A stretch of DNA of 64,000 bases from Faecalibacterium prausnitzii (GTDB taxonomy: Bacteria; Bacillota; Clostridia; Oscillospirales; Ruminococcaceae), in NCBI RefSeq assembly GCF_003324185.1, contig NZ_PXUP01000005.1, positions 95,724 through 159,723 of the forward strand, given 5' to 3'. Positions 9,556-17,592 of the stretch are shown piece after piece. A program made the position numbers and the translations under genes. How positions within the stretch are numbered: position 1 is the first letter of the stretch; every line of letters begins with the position of its first letter. Under the pieces are notes generated by a model. It saw nothing but the letters and a program-made list of their open reading frames with translations, did no database searches and was not told the origin of the DNA.

Positions 9556-9591
9556 GCGCGTGCGCGGAGAAGATTTCTCGCACGCACGCGC
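9556..9591 (-). promoter_or_regulatory. Intercistronic hairpin between mglB and mglA
   Basis: A 9-bp GC stem (9556-9564 with 9583-9591) enclosing a second AT stem (9567-9571 with 9575-9579), followed on the minus strand by a weak U-rich stretch. This position is typical of a partial terminator or mRNA stabiliser that keeps binding-protein mRNA in excess. Confidence 0.6.
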
Positions 9592-9653
9592 TTTTTAGCT
9601 TTCGTTCAAGCCGTTAAGGCCTGCTGCGCACCTTGCATTGGTTCCGGGAAACT

Positions 9654-10706
9654 TTAGTCTTCCTTCAGGTACTGAGAAGCGTTGTCCTTGGTGACCTTGA
9701 CGTAGTCGACCCAGTAGTACTTCTCAACATCCTTGCCCTCGACGAACAGCTTGGTAGCCTCGGCAGCCTTGGTAGCCTGACCCACGTCGTCGTTCAGAAC
9801 GGTACCGGTCATGTTGCCATCGACAACGTTCTGCACAGCCTCTACCAGAGCATCGACGCCGACCAGGTAGACGTCCTTGCCAACGGTGCGGCCAGCCTGC
9901 TGGATGGACTGCAGAGCGCCCAGTGCCATTGCGTCGTTGTTGCAGAACACAACTTCGATCTTGTCGCCGTACTGAGACAGAGCGTTTGCAACGTCCTGCT
10001 GAGCGGTGGTCTGATCCCAGTTGTCCAGATACTCGTACAGGCACTCGACTTCCTTGTTGGCGTCGGTCAGAGCCTTGATGGAGTACTCGGTGCGGTACTG
10101 AGCATCGATGTTCTCGGGGTCGCCCTTGCACATGATGTAGGTGATCTTGCCGTCGCCGTTGATATCGCCCTGAGTCTCGGTCTCGAGGATCAACTCGCCC
10201 TGATAAGTACCGGACTGACGAGCGTCAGCACCGACGTAGCAGCACTTGCCCTTGTAGGAATCCAGAACGCTCTCCTCGGGCTCACGGTTGATGAACACGA
10301 TGGGGGTGCCGGAGGGAGAAACAGTATCAACGATGGTCTGAGCGGAAGTGGTCTGGACGGGGTTGATGACCAGCACGTCCACGCCCTGCTGCAGGAAGGT
10401 GTTGATCTGCTCGGTCTGGGTGTTCTGGTCGTTCTTGCCGTCCATGATGGTGACGGAGTAGCCCATGTCCTTCAGGTAGCCTTCCAGATCAGCGCGGTAC
10501 AGGGTCATGAAGTTATCAGCAAACTGATAGATGCAGACGCCGATGTTGGCAGAGCCGTTGGTAGCAGCGGCAGAAGCAGCGGTGGAAGAAGCAACGCTGG
10601 AAGCAGCGGTGCTGGTGGAGGAAGAGCCGCCGCAAGCGGTCATAGCAGCGGTAGCGCCCACAACAGCGGAAGCCTTCAGGAAGTCGCGACGAGAAATCAT
10701 TTTCAT
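9654..10706 (-). CDS. mglB: Galactose-binding lipoprotein MglB with Tat-like signal
   Basis: This 350-residue periplasmic-binding-protein-type receptor of the galactose/glucose family is the substrate capture protein of the operon. The N-terminus combines a twin-arginine motif (SRRDFLK, residues 4-10) with a lipobox ending in Cys (MTAC, about residue 25), then a Ser/Ala/Thr-rich linker. An EF-hand-like calcium loop (DINGDGKITY) occurs where E. coli MglB has its calcium site, followed by KGDPENIDAQYR. The start at 10706 is set by AGGAG eight bases upstream; an upstream in-frame ATG lacks an SD. A strong promoter lies upstream, consistent with high expression. Extracellular face, lipid-anchored. 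Confidence 0.93.
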   Translation of the reverse strand: MKMISRRDFLKASAVVGATAAMTACGGSSSTSTAASSVASSTAASAAATNGSANIGVCIYQFADNFMTLYRADLEGYLKDMGYSVTIMDGKNDQNTQTEQINTFLQQGVDVLVINPVQTTSAQTIVDTVSPSGTPIVFINREPEESVLDSYKGKCCYVGADARQSGTYQGELILETETQGDINGDGKITYIMCKGDPENIDAQYRTEYSIKALTDANKEVECLYEYLDNWDQTTAQQDVANALSQYGDKIEVVFCNNDAMALGALQSIQQAGRTVGKDVYLVGVDALVEAVQNVVDGNMTGTVLNDDVGQATKAAEATKLFVEGKDVEKYYWVDYVKVTKDNASQYLKED

Positions 10707-10784
10707 AATAGTAATCTCCTTCATTTGTGTGTCACAGCATATTCACAGACGCATTTGTCGCATGCATCCGTAATCCCTGACAGT

Positions 10785-10814
10785 ATTATACCCTTGTATG
10801 GGGGTGTTCCGCAA
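10785..10814 (-). promoter_or_regulatory. Promoter of the mglBAC operon
   Basis: On the minus strand, TTGCGG (10809-10814), an 18-bp spacer and a perfect TATAAT (10785-10790), about 80 bp upstream of the mglB start. Confidence 0.7.
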
Positions 10815-11417
10815 GAGAATAAGTTCACAAGATTGGTGCAAATGTTTTGTTACGTTTCTACAAAAGCGGACCAAAGGTTACAAAATCTTTTCGCGAATTA
10901 TCACAACTTTTCATGCCGATGCAACCAACATACAAATATGATGAAGGTATGTAAAAAAACATGCTTGAACATGACTGAATGTTGCATGACTGCTAAAAAA
11001 CCGCGAAAAGGGGCGATACATTTTTTGAAAGATATTTTCAGGGATACTACACAGCGGAAAGAAAACGCCTTTTATACACTCTTACCGGAAGGGAAAAACA
11101 ACACGGGTCGAGAAAAATGTTTACTCCCCGGGTGGGGCGGCACTGTACCTTTATAGTGATAGGGCAGGCAGTGCGCAGCGAACGTTTTTGGTGGCAGTGC
11201 CCGAAATACGAGCGGCCATTTTTTGCGCGCCGCGCCAGTCGGGATAACAAAACTGACGAAACTGCGTTGTGTTTTGAAAGCGTAAAATATACAATGAGGA
11301 AAACAACCGCGCAAAAATACCCGCTGGCCCTGCAAAAGTGCACACTGTCGGGCACGGCGGGCGGGTGATATCCTGTGTACAGAGCCCGGGACACCGGACG
11401 AAAGGAGGAAGAACATC
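10815..11417. other. Intergenic region between mgl promoter and phage head cassette
   Basis: About 600 bp with no convincing gene on either strand; open frames here lack SD sequences and family resemblance. The left part is AT-rich, the right part GC-rich. The only element called is a plus-strand promoter at 11267-11295. It is the left junction of the head cassette and no integrase or att-like duplication was recognised. Confidence 0.5.
11267..11295 (+). promoter_or_regulatory. Putative promoter of the phage head cassette
   Basis: TTGTGT (11267-11272), 17-bp spacer, TACAAT (11290-11295), pointing into the head genes that start at 11418. Confidence 0.45.
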
Positions 11418-11705
11418 ATGGGGCAGACAAAGCCCGCCGCCGGGCTGAAGAGCCTGAACCGCGCCGCCGACACCCTGAGCACCCTGCTGGCGCAGGAGGT
11501 GAAGGAGCTGAACGAGCGGCAGAAGGCCGCCCGGCGGGAAAACACCCCCGACCCCGGGATGATGAAGGGGCTGAAGGAGGCTACCGCCGTACTCAAGGAT
11601 CTGGCGGGTGTGGTAAAGACCCTGAACGATCAGGGCACAGAGCTGGAAGGGACAGAGTGCGGCGTGGTGCTGCTGCCGCCGGTGGAACAGGAGGAGAAGG
11701 AATGA
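11418..11705 (+). CDS. Hypothetical protein in the small-terminase position
   Basis: This 95-residue, mostly helical, charged protein starts with a good SD (AAAGGAGG) at 11418. Its stop overlaps the TerL start as ATGA, so the two are translationally coupled. That position is typical of a small terminase subunit (TerS), but no helix-turn-helix was recognised. The visible pattern is a central amphipathic segment (GMMKGLKEATAVLKDLAGVV) and an acidic tail. A DNA-recognition role in packaging is inferred from position only. Confidence 0.65.
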   Translation: MGQTKPAAGLKSLNRAADTLSTLLAQEVKELNERQKAARRENTPDPGMMKGLKEATAVLKDLAGVVKTLNDQGTELEGTECGVVLLPPVEQEEKE

Positions 11706-13147
11706 ACAGAACCGAGCGGGCAGTCATTGTGTGGAAGCCGCAGCCCCGGCAGCTGGAATTTATGCGCAGACCGGAGCCGGAGGCACTGTACGGCGGCGCG
11801 GCGGGCGGCGGCAAGAGCGATGCACTGCTCATCGAAGCGCTGCGGCAGGTGCACATCCCGCATTACCGGGCGCTGATCCTGCGCAAGACCTACCCACAGC
11901 TTTCCGACCTTGTGGATAAGAGCCAGATGTACTACCGCCGGGCTTTCCCGGAGGCGCAGTACAACGCTACCTCCCATGTATGGGTCTTTCCCAGCGGGGC
12001 AAAGATCTGGTTTGGCTCCATGCAGTACACCAAGGACCGCACCAACTATCAGGGCAAAGCCTACGATTTTATCGGCTTTGACGAGCTGACCCACTTTGAG
12101 TGGGACGAGTACAGCTACATGATGAGCCGCAACCGCCCCACCGGGCCGGGCACCCGGGTGTATATGCGTGCCACCACCAACCCCGGCGGCATCGGCCACG
12201 GCTGGGTGAAGGCACGGTTCATCACCCCCGCCCCGCCCGGCACGCCCATTGTGGAAACCGTCACGGTGCGCCTGCCGGACGGCACCGACCAGCAGATGGA
12301 GCGGGCGCGGGTATTCATCCCGTCCAGCGTGTTCGATAACCCTGCCCTGCTGGCCAACGACCCCGGGTATCTGGCAAGCCTTGCCAGCCTGCCGGAGGCG
12401 GAAAAGCAGGCGCTGCTCTACGGCAGCTGGGACAGCTTTTCCGGGCAGGTGTTCACCGAATGGCGCAACGACCCGGCGCATTATCAGGATCAGCGCTGGA
12501 CTCATGTCATCGCGCCCTTTGCCATCCCCAAGCACTGGCCCATCTGGCGCGGGTACGACTTCGGTTTTTCCAAGCCCTTTTCGGTGGGGTGGTATGCAGT
12601 GGACGAGGAAGGGCGGCTGTACCGCATCAAGGAGCTGTACGGCTGCACCGGACGCCCCAACGAGGGGCTGCGCATCGACCCGGTGGAGCAGGCAAAGCGC
12701 ATCCGGGAAGCCGAGCAGAACGACCCGCTGCTGCGGGGCAGGGTGATCCACGGGGTGGCAGACCCCGCCATCTTTGACGAGAGCCGTGGCGAGAGCATTG
12801 CAGCCATGATGGAGCGCAGCCCGCATTTTCTGCGCTGGCAGCCCGGGGACCACACCCGGCTGGCGGGCAAGATGCAGTTCCACTACCGGCTGCGGTTCGC
12901 GCCGGACGGGCGGCCGATGCTGCAGGTGTTCAGCAGCTGCAAGCACTTCATCCGTACTCTGCCGAACCTTGTGTACGACGAGAGCAATGTGGAGGATATC
13001 GATACCCGGCAGGAGGATCACATCTACGATGAGTGCCGCTATGTGCTGATGGAGCATCCCATCAGCCCGCCCGAGGCTTCTGCCGCGCCGCCAAGGCCGG
13101 ACGACCCGCTGGAGCTGCACCGGCAGGCGCGGTTCTACCGCATCTGA
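11702..13147 (+). CDS. terL: Phage terminase large subunit (TerL)
   Basis: This 481-residue packaging motor has an N-terminal ATPase and a C-terminal RNase H-fold nuclease. Walker A GGAAGGGKS is at about 31-39, Walker B with the catalytic acidic residue FIGFDE at about 123-128, and a coupling motif with TTNPGG at 158-163. The nuclease triad is visible as D286 (GYDFGF), D354 (VADPAIF) and D443 (EDHIYDECRY). All key residues are present, so nothing in the sequence suggests it is dead. The ATG at 11702 overlaps the upstream stop and has GGAGGAGAAGG before it; the longer open frame to 11375 has no support. It would translocate DNA into the prohead through the portal encoded next. Confidence 0.95.
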   Translation: MNRTERAVIVWKPQPRQLEFMRRPEPEALYGGAAGGGKSDALLIEALRQVHIPHYRALILRKTYPQLSDLVDKSQMYYRRAFPEAQYNATSHVWVFPSGAKIWFGSMQYTKDRTNYQGKAYDFIGFDELTHFEWDEYSYMMSRNRPTGPGTRVYMRATTNPGGIGHGWVKARFITPAPPGTPIVETVTVRLPDGTDQQMERARVFIPSSVFDNPALLANDPGYLASLASLPEAEKQALLYGSWDSFSGQVFTEWRNDPAHYQDQRWTHVIAPFAIPKHWPIWRGYDFGFSKPFSVGWYAVDEEGRLYRIKELYGCTGRPNEGLRIDPVEQAKRIREAEQNDPLLRGRVIHGVADPAIFDESRGESIAAMMERSPHFLRWQPGDHTRLAGKMQFHYRLRFAPDGRPMLQVFSSCKHFIRTLPNLVYDESNVEDIDTRQEDHIYDECRYVLMEHPISPPEASAAPPRPDDPLELHRQARFYRI

Positions 13148-13172
13148 AAAAACAGGACAGAAAGGAAAGATT

Positions 13173-14957
13173 ATGGAAGATACAAGAGCAGAAGCCCTGC
13201 CCATCGGCGCGGCAGAGGCGGCGGCTGCGCTGCAGACGCTGCAGCGCTACAAGGCGGGCAAGGCGGCGCTGGACAAGCGCCTGATCGACAACGAGTTGTG
13301 GTTCCGCATGGGACACTGGAAAAACTACCGCGACCCGCTGATGCCCGGCAAGGCGCAGCCCTCCAGCGGATGGCTGTTCAACAGCATCGCCAACAAGCAC
13401 GCCGACGCCATGGACAACTACCCCGAGCCCATGGTGCTGCCCCGGGCGGCAGACGATCAGGCCACGGCGCAGGCGCTTTCCAGCGTGCTGCCGGTGGTGC
13501 TGGAACAGGCAGATTACGAGCAGGTGTACAGCGATGTCTGGTGGCGCAAGCTCAAGCAGGGCACCGGTGTTACCGGCATCTTCTGGGACCCGGCGGCGCG
13601 CGGCGGGCTGGGTGACATTGCGGTGCGCAGCGTCAACCTGCTCATGCTCTACTGGGAGCCGGGCGTGCAGGATATTCAGGACTCGCCGGACTTGTTCCAC
13701 CTCAGTCTTGAGGACACCGCCCGGCTGACCGCGCAGTATCCGCAGCTGGCAGGGCACGCCGCCGGGGTGGTGGACGTGCCCCGGTACATCCACGAGGACG
13801 GCCAGGCCACCGCCAACAAGAGCGTGGTGGTGGACTGGTACTATAAGCGCCCGGACGAGAACGGCAAATTGCGTCTGCACTACTGCAAGCTGTGCAACGG
13901 CGTGGTGCTGTATGCCAGCCAGAACGACCCGGCGCTGGCGGCGCGCGGGCTGTACGACCACGGCAAGTACCCCTTTGTGTTCGACCCGTTGTTCGTGGAG
14001 GAGGATTCCCCTGCCGGGTTCGGCTACATCGACGTGATGAAGGACTGCCAGAATGCCATTGATAAGATGAACCACGCCATGGACGAGAACGTGCTGCTGG
14101 CCTCCCGCCAGCGGTATGTGCTCAGCGATACCGCCGGGGTAAACGAGGAGGAGCTTGCCGACCTGAGCCGGGACATTGTGCACGTTGTGGGACGCCTGAA
14201 CGAAGATTCCTTCCGTCCGCTGCAAACGGCGGGCCTGCAGGGCAACAGCCTGAGCTACCGCAACAGCCGCATCGAGGAGCTGAAGGAGATCAGCGGCAAC
14301 CGTGACCTGACGCAGGGCGGCACCACCGGCGGCGTGACCGCTGCCAGTGCCATCGCTGCCTTGCAGGAGGCGGGCAGCAAGCTGAGCCGGGATATGCTCA
14401 AGAGCGCCTACCGCGCCTTTGCAAGGCAGTGCTACCTCATTATTGAGCTGATGCGGCAGTTCTACGACGAGCAGCGGGTGTTCCGCATCACCGGCCAGCG
14501 CGGCGAGAGCGAATTCGTGCCCTTCTCGGCGCAGGGGCTGCGCGCAAAGCCTGTGCCCGCCGTGGGCGGGGTGGAGCTGGGCAGCCGGGAGCCTGTCTTT
14601 GATATCGTGGTCAGCGCCGCCAAAAAGAGCACCTTCAGCCGCCTGTCCCAAAACGAGACCGCCAAGGAGTGCTACAAGCTGGGCTTCTTTGACCCCGCCA
14701 ACGCGGATGCTGCCCTTGCGGCGCTGGAAATGATGGACTTTGAAGGGGTGGAAAAGGTGCGCGCCCGGGTGCGGCAGAACGGCACGCTGGCGCAGCAGCT
14801 GTTGCAGCTGCAAGGGCAGATGGCAAGACTGTCTGCCGCTCTTGCGCAGCAGCCCGGCGGCACCCAAACGGCGCAGGACACCGCCGGTCTGACGGCACAG
14901 CTGCCGGTGGCGGCGGCTGCCCGTGCCATGAACTGGAACGGAAAGGAGGTGAAGTGA
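13173..14957 (+). CDS. Phage portal protein
   Basis: This 594-residue protein lies directly after TerL and before the protease-scaffold gene, the standard portal position. The N-terminal part (WFRMGHWKNYRDP, WLFNSIANKHADAMDNYPEP) resembles portals of podovirus-like Firmicute prophages, and a long C-terminal helical region with Gln/Leu repeats (about 530-570) resembles a portal barrel. It would form the dodecameric ring at the capsid vertex that docks TerL. The start has AAAGGAAAG upstream, and the stop lies two bases before the next ATG. The call rests on position, length and general similarity. Confidence 0.85.
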   Translation: MEDTRAEALPIGAAEAAAALQTLQRYKAGKAALDKRLIDNELWFRMGHWKNYRDPLMPGKAQPSSGWLFNSIANKHADAMDNYPEPMVLPRAADDQATAQALSSVLPVVLEQADYEQVYSDVWWRKLKQGTGVTGIFWDPAARGGLGDIAVRSVNLLMLYWEPGVQDIQDSPDLFHLSLEDTARLTAQYPQLAGHAAGVVDVPRYIHEDGQATANKSVVVDWYYKRPDENGKLRLHYCKLCNGVVLYASQNDPALAARGLYDHGKYPFVFDPLFVEEDSPAGFGYIDVMKDCQNAIDKMNHAMDENVLLASRQRYVLSDTAGVNEEELADLSRDIVHVVGRLNEDSFRPLQTAGLQGNSLSYRNSRIEELKEISGNRDLTQGGTTGGVTAASAIAALQEAGSKLSRDMLKSAYRAFARQCYLIIELMRQFYDEQRVFRITGQRGESEFVPFSAQGLRAKPVPAVGGVELGSREPVFDIVVSAAKKSTFSRLSQNETAKECYKLGFFDPANADAALAALEMMDFEGVEKVRARVRQNGTLAQQLLQLQGQMARLSAALAQQPGGTQTAQDTAGLTAQLPVAAAARAMNWNGKEVK

Positions 14958-14958
14958 G

Positions 14959-15885
14959 ATGATCAAGGTATGTTACAGCGAGCTGGACGGACCCAAGGGG
15001 CTGAGCCTGCGGCTGGAAGCCGCCGGTCACGCGGGCTACGCGCCCGCCGGGCAGGATATCGTATGCGCTGGCGCAAGCACCCTGATGCAGGCGCTGGTGT
15101 ACCTGCTGGCAGGGGAGGAGAGCGCCCGCAGCGATGCCTGGGACGAGCCGGAGGGCCCGCGCCTTGCCGTGGCGGCACAGGCACCGGTAGCGCCGTGGGT
15201 GCAGGGTGCATTTGAACTGGCCAAGGCAGGCTTTACCCTGCTGGCAGAACGTTACCCGGACAATCTGCGCTTTGCGGATGTGAGCCGCAGCGGACAGCAG
15301 AGCATGATGGACTTGCAGCTGTTTGCGGAAGGTGAAGCCGCCCCCGCGTTGAGCCCGGAGCAGACCCGGCAGGCGGTGGCTGCGGGCACCCTGAAGCCGG
15401 AAGCCCCCGCCGCGCAGCCGGAAGTACCGCCGCAGACCCCGGCAGAGCCGGAGCCGCAGCCGGAAACACCCGCACAGCCGGAGCGCCCGATGCTGCCGCC
15501 TCTGCCGCTGCCGGTGCAGAACACGGTGCGCAGCCTGCACGCCCGCTGGGCGGCAGAGGAGGCCGCCATGCGCCGCAGCCAGCCGGGCTTTGACCTGAAG
15601 GCAGAGCTGAAGAACCCGGAAATGCGCCGCCTGATGCAGCTGCCCGGCATGCGGGTGCAGGACGCCTACCGCCTTGCCCACTACGAGGATGCCCTGCGCA
15701 CCACGGCACAGACCGTGGAGCAGGGGGTAGTGGAGCGGGTGCAGCAGCGCGCTGCGCGTCCGCTGGAAAACGGCCTGCGCCCCGGCGCTGCCGCCTCGGT
15801 ACGGCCGGACGTAGCCGCCATGACCCGCGCCCAGCGGGAGGCCTTGGAGCGCCGTGTGCTGCACGGTGCACAAATTGAACTTTAA
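14959..15885 (+). CDS. Prp-type cysteine protease fused to phage scaffold protein
   Basis: This 308-residue two-part protein has residues 1-108 matching the ribosomal-processing cysteine protease Prp (YsxB) family: GHAGYA carries the catalytic His24 and DIVCAGAS the catalytic Cys36. After a short linker comes MMDLQLFAEGE (116-126). This has the form of the Prp cleavage site known from ribosomal protein L27 and from staphylococcal phage 80alpha capsid and scaffold proteins (pattern LQ-F-F-A, cut after Ala). A Pro/Glu/Gln-rich linker (about 145-175) and a helical scaffold-like domain (about 180-308) follow. The next gene, the capsid protein, begins with the same motif. The protein probably cuts itself at Ala123 and trims the capsid. 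Strong SD AAGGAGG; ATG at 14959. Confidence 0.88.
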   Translation: MIKVCYSELDGPKGLSLRLEAAGHAGYAPAGQDIVCAGASTLMQALVYLLAGEESARSDAWDEPEGPRLAVAAQAPVAPWVQGAFELAKAGFTLLAERYPDNLRFADVSRSGQQSMMDLQLFAEGEAAPALSPEQTRQAVAAGTLKPEAPAAQPEVPPQTPAEPEPQPETPAQPERPMLPPLPLPVQNTVRSLHARWAAEEAAMRRSQPGFDLKAELKNPEMRRLMQLPGMRVQDAYRLAHYEDALRTTAQTVEQGVVERVQQRAARPLENGLRPGAAASVRPDVAAMTRAQREALERRVLHGAQIEL

Positions 15886-15909
15886 CCTGACAGGAGAAAG
15901 GAAAAAAGC

Positions 15910-16908
15910 ATGATGAATTTTAACATCCAGCTGTTTGCGGACGCGCAGACCAACACCACCGGCACCATGTCGGTGGAGATGAAGACCTTTTACGAGAAGC
16001 GCCTGATCGATCAGGCGGAGCCGCGCCTTGTGCACGACCAGTTTGCGGATTACTACCCTGTGCCCCAGAACGGCGGCAAGACCATCGAGTTCCGCAAGTA
16101 TGACAGCCTGCCCAAGGCCAGCACTCCGCTGACCGAGGGCGTTACCCCCAACGGTCAGGCCCTGAACGTGACCAGCATCACCAGCGACCTGCACCAGTAC
16201 GGTGGCTGGACCCCGCTGACCGATGTGCTGCAGATGACCGCCATCGACAACAACGTGGTGCAGGCCACCCGCGTGCTGGCAAGTCAGGCCGGCCGCACCA
16301 TGGACAGCATCACCCGCGATGTGCTGGCGGGCGGCACCAATGTCATCTATGCCCCCAAGCTGGGCGCAGACGGTGCCGAGACCGCCGTTACCAGCCGCAA
16401 GGCGCTGGACAAGAGCTGCACCCTGACCCCGAAGCTGTTCTTTCAGGCAGCGGCGCAGCTGGGCGCAATGAACGCTGACCCCATCGGTGACAGCTACGTT
16501 GCCATCATCCACCCCTATGCGGCCTATGACCTCAAGACCTGCAAGGAGTTTATGGAGGTGCACAAGTACGCCGACCCCGACACCATGTTCCGCGGCGAGA
16601 TCGGCAAGCTGGGCAACATCCGCTTTATCGAGACCAGCGAGGCCAAAATCTGGAAGGACGACACCTGCCCGACGGGTCTTGCGGTGTTCGGTACGCTGGT
16701 GCTGGGTGCCCACGCCTACGGCGTGACCGAGCTGGAGGGCGGCGGCCTGGAGCACATCGTCAAGCAGCTGGGCTACGGCGACGACCCGCTGAACCAGCGC
16801 GCCTCTGTGGGCTGGAAGGGTATGCGCGCCGCCGAGCGTCTGGTGGAGCAGTACATGGTGCGCATCGAGAGCGTGTCCAGCTACTCTGCCACCGCTGCCG
16901 CCAACTAA
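15910..16908 (+). CDS. Major capsid protein, N4-gp56 family
   Basis: This 332-residue protein carries the hallmark block of the N4-gp56 capsid family: HQYGGWTPLTDVLQMTAIDNN, VLASQAGRTMDSITRDVLAGGTNVIYA, and IHPYAAYDL later. The N-terminus MMNFNIQLFADA contains a Prp-type cleavage motif (IQLFA, residues 6-10), matching the one inside the upstream protease-scaffold fusion; 14 nt of coding sequence are identical at the two sites. Mature capsid probably begins at Asp11. Two adjacent ATGs (15910, 15913) follow GGAGAAAGG. No frameshift or loss is visible. Confidence 0.93.
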   Translation: MMNFNIQLFADAQTNTTGTMSVEMKTFYEKRLIDQAEPRLVHDQFADYYPVPQNGGKTIEFRKYDSLPKASTPLTEGVTPNGQALNVTSITSDLHQYGGWTPLTDVLQMTAIDNNVVQATRVLASQAGRTMDSITRDVLAGGTNVIYAPKLGADGAETAVTSRKALDKSCTLTPKLFFQAAAQLGAMNADPIGDSYVAIIHPYAAYDLKTCKEFMEVHKYADPDTMFRGEIGKLGNIRFIETSEAKIWKDDTCPTGLAVFGTLVLGAHAYGVTELEGGGLEHIVKQLGYGDDPLNQRASVGWKGMRAAERLVEQYMVRIESVSSYSATAAAN

Positions 16909-16918
16909 GGAGGTGCCC

Positions 16919-17131
16919 ATGGCTGAAAAGAATGTGCGCATCCGGCTGTTCAAGGACAACAGCCGCTACAAGGGCGATCTGTTCGTCAGTGTCAACGGCG
17001 TGAACTACAAGATCCGCCGTGGCGTGGAAGTGGAGGTGCCGCCCGCTGTGGCCGAGGTACTGGAGCACAGCCAGCGTCAGGACGAGCTGACCGCTGCCCG
17101 CATTGCCGCTGCGGAGAACGCGGCGCAGTAA
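16919..17131 (+). CDS. Small head-cassette protein, function unknown
   Basis: This 70-residue basic protein has an N-terminal beta-rich part (VRIRLFKDNSRYKGDLFVSV, NYKIRRGVEVEVPPAVAEVL) and a short helical tail. The start at 16919 follows GGAGG; a GTG six bases upstream in frame is less likely because it overlaps the SD. Between capsid and connector genes, such small proteins are often head decoration or head-completion factors, but this is position-based only. A terminator follows, splitting the late operon. Confidence 0.75.
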   Translation: MAEKNVRIRLFKDNSRYKGDLFVSVNGVNYKIRRGVEVEVPPAVAEVLEHSQRQDELTAARIAAAENAAQ

Positions 17132-17141
17132 AATAAGCGCT

Positions 17142-17178
17142 GCCCGGCTGGGAGAAATGCCCCCGGCCGGGCTTTTTA
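17142..17178 (+). terminator. Terminator inside the head cassette
   Basis: A GC-rich imperfect stem (17142-17152 with 17161-17172) followed by TTTTTAT. It separates capsid genes from connector and ejection genes and probably lowers expression of the latter. Confidence 0.75.
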
Positions 17179-17196
17179 TAAAAAGGATGTGATGAG

Positions 17197-17580
17197 ATGA
17201 CCATAGGAGAGGCTTTGGAGCGTGCCGAACAGCTGCGCCCAAACTGCCGCATTGAAACCGAGACCCGGCTGCAATGGCTGCGGGAGGCAGACGCATTGCT
17301 GCGCACAAAGCTGTTTGACCGCACCGCCGCCGGGGCGTTTGACGCCGTGGGCGCAGACCGTCCGTGGGAGCAGCCGGTACAGGATGACCAGACGCTGCTG
17401 GCACCGCCGCCCTTTGATGCCCTGTACCCGCACCTGCTGTGTGCGCAGATGGATGCCGCCTTGGGCGAGACCGACCGCTACGCCGGGGAGCAGGCACAGT
17501 ACAACGCTCTGTACGCAGAGTTGGCGGTCTGGCTGCGGCAGAACTACCCGCCCCGCAGCCGGGCGCAGTGGCGCTGGTAA
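17197..17580 (+). CDS. Putative head-tail connector protein
   Basis: This 127-residue acidic, helix-rich protein (GEALERAEQLRPNCRIETETRLQW, LYAELAVWLRQNYPP) has the length and position of a phage connector/adaptor that binds beneath the portal. The C-terminal QNYPPRSRAQWRW tail is basic. SD AAGGATGTGATG precedes the ATG at 17197. It lies 12 bp before the next gene and is probably coupled to it. The call rests on synteny and helical character. Confidence 0.6.
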   Translation: MTIGEALERAEQLRPNCRIETETRLQWLREADALLRTKLFDRTAAGAFDAVGADRPWEQPVQDDQTLLAPPPFDALYPHLLCAQMDAALGETDRYAGEQAQYNALYAELAVWLRQNYPPRSRAQWRW

Positions 17581-17592
17581 GGGGGTGAAGCG

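Noticed and set aside
9633..11156. 507-codon plus-strand frame across mglB
   Set aside because: Antisense shadow of mglB running into AT-rich intergenic DNA; no SD and no family pattern.
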